From Marinimicrobium agarilyticum DSM 16975 (GTDB lineage: Bacteria; Pseudomonadota; Gammaproteobacteria; Pseudomonadales; Cellvibrionaceae), in contig NZ_AUHU01000007.1 of NCBI RefSeq assembly GCF_000423345.1, forward strand, positions 186,001 to 250,000: a DNA stretch of 64,000 bases, read 5' to 3'. Shown here piece by piece: positions 1-8,733 of the stretch; position 1 is the stretch's first letter, and each line of letters starts with the position of its first letter. The notes below the pieces were generated by a model. It ran no database searches. It saw only the letters and a program-made list of their open reading frames with translations, and was not told where the DNA came from. A program made the translations under genes and the position numbers.

Positions 1-101
1 TGCACGGCCTGAATGAAATCAACGGGGTGGTAGTAGGAGATGAACTGAAGCGCGTCAGCCACGCTGTCGATGAGGTCGTTCTGGCGAATCACGGTGGTCA
101 T
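1..101 (-). CDS. Fumarate hydratase class I, N-terminal fragment
   Basis: Only the first 33 codons are inside the window; the gene continues past base 1. The translation begins MTTVIRQNDLIDSV and continues ADALQFISYYHPVDF. From memory this matches the start of the single-polypeptide, iron-sulfur class I fumarases of pseudomonads and relatives, which interconvert fumarate and malate in the TCA cycle. The ATG at 99-101 is preceded on the minus strand by a purine-rich GAGAGAGA stretch that can serve as ribosome binding site. No catalytic cysteines are visible because they lie downstream of the cut, so the call rests on N-terminal similarity alone. Confidence 0.65.
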   Translation of the reverse strand, partial: MTTVIRQNDLIDSVADALQFISYYHPVDFIQAV

Positions 102-283
102 GGATCTCTCTCTACAGCTGTAAACGGTACACGAATTTTACCGCAATTGTGAGGGGTTTGCTGCAAAGCGGGGCTTTCCTTTCCCGTCGTGCGCTAGCGT
201 CGGCGAGTCGGCGGCACACGGGAGCAGCGAGCCAGTCCCTGTGTGCGTTGGGCATCAGGGGCTGGCTGCCGCGAGAGGCAGTT

Positions 284-1093
284 TTACGGAGAAGAGGCGC
301 CGGACAATTGCTCCTTGATAGCCAGAATATCCCGGTTGATGCTGCGGCGATAGGCATCAATGGCCTTGATGGCCTCCTCGTTGGTCTCAACCCGACCCGC
401 CAAGCCGCTCAACTGGCCCAGGCGGCTCTCGAGCTGATCCACCTCCTCGGCCAGGTTCTGCAGGCGGGTTCCCTGTTCTTTAAGGGAGCCAGCGGCTTGT
501 CGTAGCTGCTCAATCGTTTCATTAACGCCGCTGAGCTGGCTCTGCGTCTCGTTCAGCGCCGAGCGCAATTGGCCCACAGCCTGCTCAGCATTGGACGCCG
601 TTTGCTTGACTGACGACAATTCGCTACGCAGGCTTTTTACCGCTTCGGTGTTGGCGCTGATGTTCTTGCGGTTAGTGTCGTAGGAGACGCCCCAGAGTTT
701 GCGAATTTCCGAGTCCGCCCACTCAAGCTTTTCCTGGATCTGATCCACGTATTCGCTGGACTCACTGGAAGTGATGGCAATCCGCTTCTCCAGTGTCTCC
801 AGGCGCTGATTGGCCTGGGTCAGGTTTTTTTCCGCTTCCACCCATTTCCAGCCGAGAAATCCGCCACCCGCCACGCCGATCAGTGCTACGACCAGTGCTG
901 CCATGGCCAGCCCATTGCCGCCGCTGGCCGGCTGAGGCGGTCGACCAGAGGGAGGTGGCGCACCGGGGCCACCGCGGCGAGGGCCTTTGGGACCACTGCC
1001 GCCTGTCGGCGGCTGTTGCGACCGTTGCCGGGCGGTCACTTCGTCTTTCTCCGGCTTGATGCTGCCGGAAATCGTCGGCTCTTTGCGTTCCAT
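284..1093 (-). CDS. Membrane-anchored coiled-coil protein, unknown function
   Basis: This 269-residue protein is not one I can name. Residues 1-60 are charged and then rich in Gly, Pro and Arg (probably disordered and cytoplasmic). A single hydrophobic segment near residues 62-85 (MAALVVALIGVAGGGFLGW) forms one transmembrane helix. The remainder, about 180 residues, is a long heptad-like coiled coil full of Gln, Glu, Leu and Ser, ending in EQLSGASSP. The architecture suggests a periplasmic coiled-coil rod tethered to the inner membrane. I chose the ATG at 1093 (MERKEPTISG); an open frame extends 31 codons further upstream but overlaps the sodB terminator. It lies downstream of sodB on the same strand, separated by a strong terminator. 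Confidence 0.7.
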   Translation of the reverse strand: MERKEPTISGSIKPEKDEVTARQRSQQPPTGGSGPKGPRRGGPGAPPPSGRPPQPASGGNGLAMAALVVALIGVAGGGFLGWKWVEAEKNLTQANQRLETLEKRIAITSSESSEYVDQIQEKLEWADSEIRKLWGVSYDTNRKNISANTEAVKSLRSELSSVKQTASNAEQAVGQLRSALNETQSQLSGVNETIEQLRQAAGSLKEQGTRLQNLAEEVDQLESRLGQLSGLAGRVETNEEAIKAIDAYRRSINRDILAIKEQLSGASSP

Positions 1094-1189
1094 AGAAACA
1101 CCTGATTTCACTCGATTTTGAGTGCGTTTATAGCAGGTCTGGCGCCGAAAAAGAAGGGATCGGGTCTTATCCTGGACAATACGCACCCA

Positions 1190-1217
1190 TAAAAAAACCC
1201 CGCACCGGCGCGGGGTC
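1190..1217 (-). terminator. Rho-independent terminator of sodB
   Basis: Read on the minus strand, this is a GC-rich stem (ACCCCGC, short loop, GCGGGGT) followed by a run of seven or more T. It begins about 16 bases after the sodB stop codon and separates sodB from the coiled-coil gene. Confidence 0.85.
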
Positions 1218-1232
1218 TCTCGTCAGAAAAAC

Positions 1233-1820
1233 TTACTTGTTGAAGTTTTCGTTGACGAAGTCCCAGTTGACCAGTTTCCAGAACGCTTCCAGATACTTGG
1301 GACGAGCGTTGCGGTAATCGATGTAGTACGCATGCTCCCACACATCCACGGTCAACAGCGTGGTGACGCTGTCATCGGTCAGCGGGGTTTCCGCATTACT
1401 GGTGTTAACGATGGCAACGGAGCCATCGGATTTTTTCACCAGCCAAGTCCAACCCGAACCGAAGTTACCGGCCGCCTGGGCTGAAAAATCTTCTTTGAAC
1501 TTGTCGAAAGAACCAAAAGCGGATTTGATTGCGTCAGCTACCGGACCAGTCGCTTCGCCACCACCATTGGGGCTCAGGCAGTGCCAGTAGAAAGTGTGGT
1601 TCCAGACCTGGGCGGAGTTGTTGAACAAGGGGCCCTTGGGCGCGGTCTTGATGATCTCTTCCAGGCTCTTGTCGGCTTCGGGCTTGCCTTCGACAGCCGC
1701 ATTCAGCTTGTCGACATACGTCTGATGGTGCTTGCCGTAATGGTATTCCAGGGTTTCCTGGGAAATGTGGGGCTCCAGGGCATCTTTTGCATAAGGCAGC
1801 TGGGGTAATTCAAAAGCCAT
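1233..1820 (-). CDS. sodB: Iron superoxide dismutase
   Basis: SodB converts superoxide to hydrogen peroxide and oxygen in the cytoplasm. The 195-residue protein has the normal family length and starts MAFELPQLPYAKDALEPHIS. The metal ligands are visible: His in the YHYGKHH region, His in NHTFYWHCL, and Asp and His in DVWEHAYYIDY. The residues around the second ligand and the length fit the Fe-type enzyme, although Fe and Mn forms cannot be separated with certainty by eye. The ATG at 1820 has AGGAG seven bases upstream; an in-frame start six codons earlier lacks this. The gene appears monocistronic, flanked by terminators on both sides. Confidence 0.95.
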   Translation of the reverse strand: MAFELPQLPYAKDALEPHISQETLEYHYGKHHQTYVDKLNAAVEGKPEADKSLEEIIKTAPKGPLFNNSAQVWNHTFYWHCLSPNGGGEATGPVADAIKSAFGSFDKFKEDFSAQAAGNFGSGWTWLVKKSDGSVAIVNTSNAETPLTDDSVTTLLTVDVWEHAYYIDYRNARPKYLEAFWKLVNWDFVNENFNK

Positions 1821-1996
1821 AGTCGTTCTCCTGAACACGGTTGAAAAAATGAAAGGCGGCAGGGTGATCCCACTGATTTGCCGCTAAACCCTCTCTGTGA
1901 ACATGGCTGTGCTCACAGGTTCAATGGATCGCCAGTGGATCTGGCTGTTGGTATGAAATGCTACGTCTTAAAAATGACAGTATAACATTGAAACGC

Positions 1997-2021
1997 AAAA
2001 GGGCGGGCCAAGGCCCGCCCT
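1997..2021 (-). terminator. Terminator of groESL
   Basis: On the minus strand a perfect GGGCGGGCC/GGCCCGCCC stem is followed by TTTTGCGTTT. It starts about 20 bases after the groEL stop codon and is the only terminator-like structure downstream of groES-groEL. Confidence 0.85.
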
Positions 2022-2040
2022 CTCGGGGCTGTGGGGCTGC

Positions 2041-3714
<1,674 letters not shown>

Positions 3715-3763
3715 TCAATAACAATTCGGTTAGGGACTTCTTAAGGGTCAGGGGGCCGGGCGC

Positions 3764-4054
3764 TTACGCCAGCACCGCCTTGATATCGCTTTCGCTCAGG
3801 ATGACCAGCTCTTCGCCGTCAACCTCAATGGTGTCACTGCCGGCGTATTTGCCAAATACCACAACATCGCCGACCTTCACGTCAACCGGACGTACTTCAC
3901 CGTTGTCCAGTACGCGGCCATTGCCCACGGCGACGACTTCACCCTGATTGGGCTTCTCTTTCGCGGAACCCGGCAGAACGATACCGCCGGAGGTTTTCTC
4001 TTCCTCTTCCTTGCGGCGAACCACAACGCGATCGTGTAAAGGACGAATTTTCAT
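3764..4054 (-). CDS. groES: Co-chaperonin GroES
   Basis: GroES is the seven-membered lid that caps GroEL. The 96-residue protein has the usual length, begins [20 protein letters not shown], and carries the mobile-loop segment [16 protein letters not shown] (about residues 20-35) that contacts GroEL. The roof and core strands [12 protein letters not shown] and [12 protein letters not shown] are typical. It is the first gene of groES-groEL, with a GGAG ribosome binding site ten bases before the ATG and a sigma-32-like promoter about 130 bases upstream. Confidence 0.99.
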   Translation of the reverse strand: MKIRPLHDRVVVRRKEEEEKTSGGIVLPGSAKEKPNQGEVVAVGNGRVLDNGEVRPVDVKVGDVVVFGKYAGSDTIEVDGEELVILSESDIKAVLA

Positions 4055-4187
4055 GGACTTTTATCTCCAACTAGCGTGTTAAACACTGAAATTAGCCGGG
4101 TTGCCCCGGAGTGACGTTAGATTGCGGCCGGAGCCACTTTGCCCAACTGGCTGATCGCCAGCGGGGCGAAAAACCGATGTGACAGGT

Positions 4188-4216
4188 AAGTGGGGATGGC
4201 TTGAAGGGATTTCAAC
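4188..4216 (-). promoter_or_regulatory. Sigma-32 (RpoH) heat-shock promoter of groESL
   Basis: On the minus strand the -35 element GTTGAAA (4210-4216) is followed after a 14-base spacer by the -10 element CCCCACTT (4188-4195). The RpoH consensus is CTTGAAA, 13-15 bases, CCCCATnT. The match is close and the site lies 130 bases ahead of groES, as expected for a chaperonin operon. Confidence 0.8.
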
Positions 4217-4246
4217 GGGCGAGGAGGGATTTTTTTGCCTCTGGGG

Positions 4247-5296
4247 CTACCACTCGTAGCTCAGGCCGACCACCAAACGGATGTCCTCGCGTTCCGTGCC
4301 CGGCTGGGGGTCATTGTCCACCTCATACTCCAGCTTGGTCTCGGCGTAGACCTGGGACACCAGCATAGAGTTCAGGCCGGTGGAGCTGGTCAGTTGCCAG
4401 TCCTCTCCGTAGTCGAAAGAGCGGACAAATTCATTGGTATGAAACAGCGATACCCCAAGCGGCAACTTGTAGCGGAAGTCGGTTCCTACGCGCCACGCAA
4501 TACGTTCCTGTGTGCGAACAAAATCCGGTGCCGGATTTTCCGGCACCTCATAGGTGTCGGCGACCAGCACCAGCCCGGCGGTCATCGACAAGGCGGTTCT
4601 GTTGTTTTCCCAAAACTGATAACCCGTACCGGCTCCCACGTTGTAATAGCGGTCCAGAGCGCGGAGTTCGTCCCGACCAAAACGGGCCTCAGAGTGCAGG
4701 AACCAGCGCTCCCGGAAGAACCAGTCCAGCACGTAGCGCCCCGCCCAGCGTACCTGGGGCTCGCTATCACCACTGGAGAAACTGGCGTACTCAAAAGCGC
4801 CGGTATGACGCCAGTCCACCTTGCGATACTCGAGGCCGGTGTTGAATTTCCAGTCGTTGCGGGTCTCATTACCGCGGGCGTAGGTACCGGATACATTGAC
4901 TCTTCCCGCCAGGGTCGTGGCCTCGCCGGAGCGGAACTTCTGGAAAGGAATCATCATGGCCAGTGAGACCAGCGGTACTCTTCTGGGCACGACATCGTCC
5001 CCGCAGGAATACACCAGATGTTCGGCCTCCATACCCTGAACCAGGCAGGGTTCACCCACTCCGTTGATTTTCAGCGGTTTGGTGGTCTGCAGGTTGTAAA
5101 TGTCGGCTTTGGGGATCGTCAGGCGGCCGAGGGACTCAGACTCCCAGACCACGGAGTCTTCATTGGCGGAGATAAACTCCCCCGCCAGGCGGTCGCCGTT
5201 CTGCAGCTCCAACAAACCAGCCGAGGTCTGTGCAGACGCCGCAAGCAGTAGCAAAAGCCACCATCGACATTGTTGAATCAGTGAAATCAATGGCAT
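4247..5296 (-). CDS. DUF481 family outer-membrane beta-barrel protein
   Basis: This 349-residue protein carries an N-terminal signal peptide (MPLISLIQQCRWWLLLLLAA, cleavage likely after the Ser-Ala near residue 26). A short beta-rich segment (LLELQNGDRLAGEFISANED, then a VVWESESLGRLTIP strand) follows, and then repeated amphipathic strands ending in an aromatic residue (VVGLSYEW). This is the arrangement of YdiY/DUF481 proteins, thought to form an outer-membrane barrel of unknown cargo. I chose the ATG at 5296 because it puts the signal sequence at the N-terminus; an upstream start at 5338 adds a charged leader. It lies 57 bases behind ampG on the same strand and could be co-transcribed with it. 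Confidence 0.8.
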   Translation of the reverse strand: MPLISLIQQCRWWLLLLLAASAQTSAGLLELQNGDRLAGEFISANEDSVVWESESLGRLTIPKADIYNLQTTKPLKINGVGEPCLVQGMEAEHLVYSCGDDVVPRRVPLVSLAMMIPFQKFRSGEATTLAGRVNVSGTYARGNETRNDWKFNTGLEYRKVDWRHTGAFEYASFSSGDSEPQVRWAGRYVLDWFFRERWFLHSEARFGRDELRALDRYYNVGAGTGYQFWENNRTALSMTAGLVLVADTYEVPENPAPDFVRTQERIAWRVGTDFRYKLPLGVSLFHTNEFVRSFDYGEDWQLTSSTGLNSMLVSQVYAETKLEYEVDNDPQPGTEREDIRLVVGLSYEW

Positions 5297-5353
5297 TCGA
5301 CGTGGGTGTTTTCTCTCGAAGGAGGCGCACTTTACCACAATTGAGCCGAGCGA

Positions 5354-6712
5354 CTATATCGACCGGGTTCGGTTTCGGTGCATCAGCCAAAATATGAGCA
5401 CGATGGCCGGCACGCCCAGTAATCCGGCGTAAATAAAGAACCAGAAGAAGCCGTATTGCTCCACCACAATACCGCTGAAGCCGCCGATGACCTTGCCCGG
5501 CAGAGTCATCAGGGAGCTGAACAGCGCGTACTGGGTCGCGGTATAACGGCTGCTGACCAGGCTGGACATCCAGGCGATCAGGGCTGCCATGGCCAGCCCG
5601 CCACAGAAGTTTTCGCCACTGATGGTGATCACCAGCATCCACAGTTCCGGCCCCACCAGCGCCGTCGCGGAGTACAGGAGATTGGTGGCTGCCGCCAGGA
5701 TCGCGCCTGCCGCCAGAATCCGGAGCAGTCCAAACCTCGGCACGAGAATGCCACCGGCCAAGCCCCCCACCACCGTCATCAAGGCGCCGTAAATACTGGT
5801 GATGTTGGCGATTTCTCCTCGAGTAAAGCCGATATCCAGGTAGAACGGCATGGCCATGGACGCCATACTGATATCGGTGATCCGAAAGGCGCCCACAATC
5901 AGCAACAGCAATACAGCCTGGGCTCCATAACGTTGTATGAAGTCCACAAAGGGGCAGACAACGGCTCCGATGAGCCAGGCCACAGCGTGACGAATCGGGC
6001 GAGGGACATGGGCACTGCGGGCCAGGTAATCCTGCGCCCGTTGTTCCAGAGACGCCGCGTCGGAATGTCTCTCCACCTCCGGCTCGCTGGACAAAAGCAC
6101 GGTGATCATACCAATGCCCATCAGCAGCGCCATCACAATATAGGTACCCGGCCAGGTCACAAATGACACCATATGCAGCGCGCCGGCACTGGCGACCAGC
6201 ACGGCCATGCGGTAACTGAAGACGTAGGTCGCCGACATGGCCGCCTGGCGCTCCACAGAGACCGCTTCAATGCGCCAGGCATCGATGGAGACATCCTGCG
6301 TGGCCGAGCTGAAAGCCACCAGCAACGCCAGCAGCGCCATCTGCATCAGGCTGTCCGAGGGATCGGTCATCGCCATGCCGACCAAACCGCCGGCAATCCC
6401 CACTTGAGCCAGCAGCATCCAACTGCGTCGGCGCCCGAGTAGAGCGCCGAGCAACGGAAGCCGCACCCTGTCCACCACCGGCGCCCAGAAAAATTTGATG
6501 GAGTAGGTGATGCCGATCCAACTGAAAAAGCCGATACTGGCTTTGGCCACGCCGGCCTCATTCAACCACGCGCTCAGGGTCGAGAATACCAGCATGTAGG
6601 GTATACCGGCGGAGAACCCCAGAAACGCCATGGAGGCGACACGGGGGTGCAGATAAACGCTGAGAGACTCCCGCCAGGAGCGACGGGGGGTTTCGGTGCT
6701 CGGTTCAGACAT
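5354..6712 (-). CDS. ampG: Muropeptide permease AmpG (MFS/PAT family)
   Basis: AmpG imports GlcNAc-anhydroMurNAc peptides released from the cell wall during growth, feeding them to AmpD and the recycling pathway. The 452-residue protein has about 12-14 hydrophobic segments and the family landmarks: a Gly-rich first helix (AFLGFSAGIPYMLVFSTLSAW), the FFWAPVVDRVRLP loop after helix 2, and SSATQDVSIDAWRIE around residue 140. Its neighbours yajQ, ampE and ampD on the same strand reinforce the assignment. No ampC or ampR is seen in the window, so any link to beta-lactamase induction here is unproven. Confidence 0.88.
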   Translation of the reverse strand: MSEPSTETPRRSWRESLSVYLHPRVASMAFLGFSAGIPYMLVFSTLSAWLNEAGVAKASIGFFSWIGITYSIKFFWAPVVDRVRLPLLGALLGRRRSWMLLAQVGIAGGLVGMAMTDPSDSLMQMALLALLVAFSSATQDVSIDAWRIEAVSVERQAAMSATYVFSYRMAVLVASAGALHMVSFVTWPGTYIVMALLMGIGMITVLLSSEPEVERHSDAASLEQRAQDYLARSAHVPRPIRHAVAWLIGAVVCPFVDFIQRYGAQAVLLLLIVGAFRITDISMASMAMPFYLDIGFTRGEIANITSIYGALMTVVGGLAGGILVPRFGLLRILAAGAILAAATNLLYSATALVGPELWMLVITISGENFCGGLAMAALIAWMSSLVSSRYTATQYALFSSLMTLPGKVIGGFSGIVVEQYGFFWFFIYAGLLGVPAIVLIFWLMHRNRTRSI

Positions 6713-6747
6713 GCGGTCGCTCGGTTGGTGAAATGGGCCGGGGCGCT

Positions 6748-7233
6748 TCAGTCGCGAAAGTTGGTAAACTGCAGAGGCATGTCAATGCCCTCAGCACCGC
6801 GCAATAGGGCCATCACTGCCTGCAAATCATCACGTTTTTTACCGGTCACCCGCAATTGGTCGCCCTGTATCTGGGCCTGCACTTTCAGTTTACTTTCCTT
6901 GATCATTTTCACCATTTTTTTGCTCAGCTCGGTCTCCAGTCCGGTACGGACCACCACGTCCTGCTTGACCTGCTTACCGGCGGTGGTCGGGTCCTGAAGA
7001 TCCAGACACCCGATATCCACGTTATTCTTCACTAACGTGCCCTGGAAGATGTCCAACATTTGCTGCAGTTGGAAGTCGGCCTCCGCCGTCATGGTGACCA
7101 CGAAATCCTTTCGCTCAAACCGGGCGTCCACTCCCTTGAAATCATAGCGGTTGTCGATCACCCGGTTGGACTGATCCACGGCATTGGTCAGTGTGTGTTT
7201 ATCCACCTCGGAAACCACGTCAAAAGACGGCAT
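6748..7233 (-). CDS. yajQ: YajQ family nucleotide-binding protein
   Basis: YajQ proteins are small cytoplasmic proteins with two ferredoxin-like folds; homologues in Xanthomonas and Pseudomonas bind cyclic di-GMP and act with transcription factors. The 161-residue protein has the family length and shows the conserved N-terminus [20 protein letters not shown], the [13 protein letters not shown] segment, and the C-terminal [16 protein letters not shown] region with final QFTNFRD. It lies between ampG and ampE. Whether it binds c-di-GMP in this organism is inferred from the family only. Confidence 0.93.
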   Translation of the reverse strand: MPSFDVVSEVDKHTLTNAVDQSNRVIDNRYDFKGVDARFERKDFVVTMTAEADFQLQQMLDIFQGTLVKNNVDIGCLDLQDPTTAGKQVKQDVVVRTGLETELSKKMVKMIKESKLKVQAQIQGDQLRVTGKKRDDLQAVMALLRGAEGIDMPLQFTNFRD

Positions 7234-7258
7234 AACATTTCCTCTATAGCAATTGTCT

Positions 7259-8101
7259 TCAGGCCAAAAGCGTAATCAGGGCCAGCACGCAGACCCACAG
7301 CAACAGTGAACGGGAAAACAGGGGCTGGCCGGCGCGAATCATATCCGAATCCACTTCGGCCGACCCGGGCTGGTCACTCTGGGCTCCCAACGCTCCCAAC
7401 ATTTGATCGTAAAGCAATGCGGCCGAGCTCTGCTGACGGTTGAACAGATCTCGTTGGCAGCGGAAAAAGCAACGCTCAAAATCCCCCGCCATGGCCCAGG
7501 TGAGCCCCATCAGACGTACGGCCGGCCACTCCAACAGCCACAGCCAGCGCTGCGCGGCTCGGGAGGCGTGAGCCTGGCGATAGAGAACACTCAAGCGATA
7601 GAGCAGTGCCCCCGCCGGCCCCAGAACCACAAACCAGAAAATCACCGCGAACATTCGCTCGAAACCGCCGTAGGCAATTGCCTTGAGTGCCTGGCGATGC
7701 AGCTCGGGCCAATCCTCCGGATCGCCGTCCTCGGCCGCCACGCCCTGCAAATCCGCCAAATGCTGGGCCGCGCTGACCGAATCGCCTCGCTCGCTGGCAT
7801 CAAGGTAGGCCCTGACCTGGGAGGAAAAGTCCCCGCGCCCCAGGCTGTAGAGCAACACCGGCACCGCTATCAAAAAGCCGAGAATGGCGGAAACCTGCGA
7901 GACCACCCAGGCGTACAAGACCCACAGTACCAGCGTGGGCAGCAAAACGGCCATTAAAAGGTGAGCCTTGGGCCGACGGCTGAATCGCTGCTGGTCGAGC
8001 CATCCCAGGTACCGATAAAAAGCGCCATCTTTTTGCAACGGTGCGCCTGAGCCCCACCATTGCACCAGGGCCAGGACCAATAAAATACTGAGAAAGATCA
8101 T
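7259..8101 (-). CDS. ampE: Inner-membrane regulatory protein AmpE-like
   Basis: This 280-residue integral membrane protein has hydrophobic helices at the N-terminus ([16 protein letters not shown]), near residues 48-85, around 155-170 and at the C-terminus ([15 protein letters not shown]). It contains the CobD/AmpE-type internal loop with [20 protein letters not shown] and [16 protein letters not shown]. AmpE is co-transcribed with ampD in enterobacteria and has been proposed to sense or signal cell-wall status, though its mechanism is unsettled. Its start codon overlaps the ampD stop by four bases, showing translational coupling. Confidence 0.85.
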   Translation of the reverse strand: MIFLSILLVLALVQWWGSGAPLQKDGAFYRYLGWLDQQRFSRRPKAHLLMAVLLPTLVLWVLYAWVVSQVSAILGFLIAVPVLLYSLGRGDFSSQVRAYLDASERGDSVSAAQHLADLQGVAAEDGDPEDWPELHRQALKAIAYGGFERMFAVIFWFVVLGPAGALLYRLSVLYRQAHASRAAQRWLWLLEWPAVRLMGLTWAMAGDFERCFFRCQRDLFNRQQSSAALLYDQMLGALGAQSDQPGSAEVDSDMIRAGQPLFSRSLLLWVCVLALITLLA

Positions 8102-8655
8102 AAGCGTTGTGCCAACTGTGCGCGAAAATAGTCCCAGTCAAAGGCGGGGCCGGGGTCGGTTTTTCGCCCGGGAGCGATGTCCGAGTGCCCGGTAATCCGC
8201 TCCGGCGTCATTGCCGGGTAACGGGATAATAACAGACCGGCGACCTCGGCCAAACGCTGGTACTGGGCGTCGGTATAGGGCACCTGGTCAGCGCCCTCCA
8301 GCTCAATGCCGACACTGAAGTCATTGCACTCGTCCCGGCCCTGAAACGTCGAAGCCCCGGCATGCCAAGCCCGACGATCGAACGGCACGAATTGGATGGC
8401 CTCCCCCTCTCGATCAATCAACAGGTGAGCGGACACTTTCAGGTCCCGAATTTGCTCGAAGTAGGGATGGCGGTTCACCGGCAACTGGTTGCAGAAAAAC
8501 GCTTCGATATACCCACCACCAAACTCGCCGGGAGGGAGGCTGATGTTGTGCACAACCAGCAGGCTGATGGCTTCGCCCGCGGGCCGGTCATTGTAGTTGG
8601 GGGAAGGACAGCGTCGGGCCGAAGCCAGCCAACCGTCCTGAATGGGTTCGTTCAC
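8098..8655 (-). CDS. ampD: 1,6-anhydro-N-acetylmuramyl-L-alanine amidase AmpD
   Basis: AmpD is a cytoplasmic zinc amidase that cleaves the stem peptide from anhydro-muropeptides. The 185-residue protein matches the family length. It shows the first zinc-binding region LLVVHNISLPPGEFGGG (about residues 32-48), the HAGASTFQGRDECNDFSVGI segment and the C-terminal GHSDIAPGRKTDPGPAFDW motif, with His and Asp ligands. The gene heads an ampD-ampE pair. In the family, loss of AmpD causes accumulation of inducer muropeptides and beta-lactamase derepression. Confidence 0.96.
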   Translation of the reverse strand: MNEPIQDGWLASARRCPSPNYNDRPAGEAISLLVVHNISLPPGEFGGGYIEAFFCNQLPVNRHPYFEQIRDLKVSAHLLIDREGEAIQFVPFDRRAWHAGASTFQGRDECNDFSVGIELEGADQVPYTDAQYQRLAEVAGLLLSRYPAMTPERITGHSDIAPGRKTDPGPAFDWDYFRAQLAQRL

Positions 8656-8733
8656 AGGCCCTCCGGATCATTCCTGAGCGAATGATACAGGGCCTTGAGC
8701 GCTAGTGCGAGGGAGCGCCAGGGCGGCAGCCAG

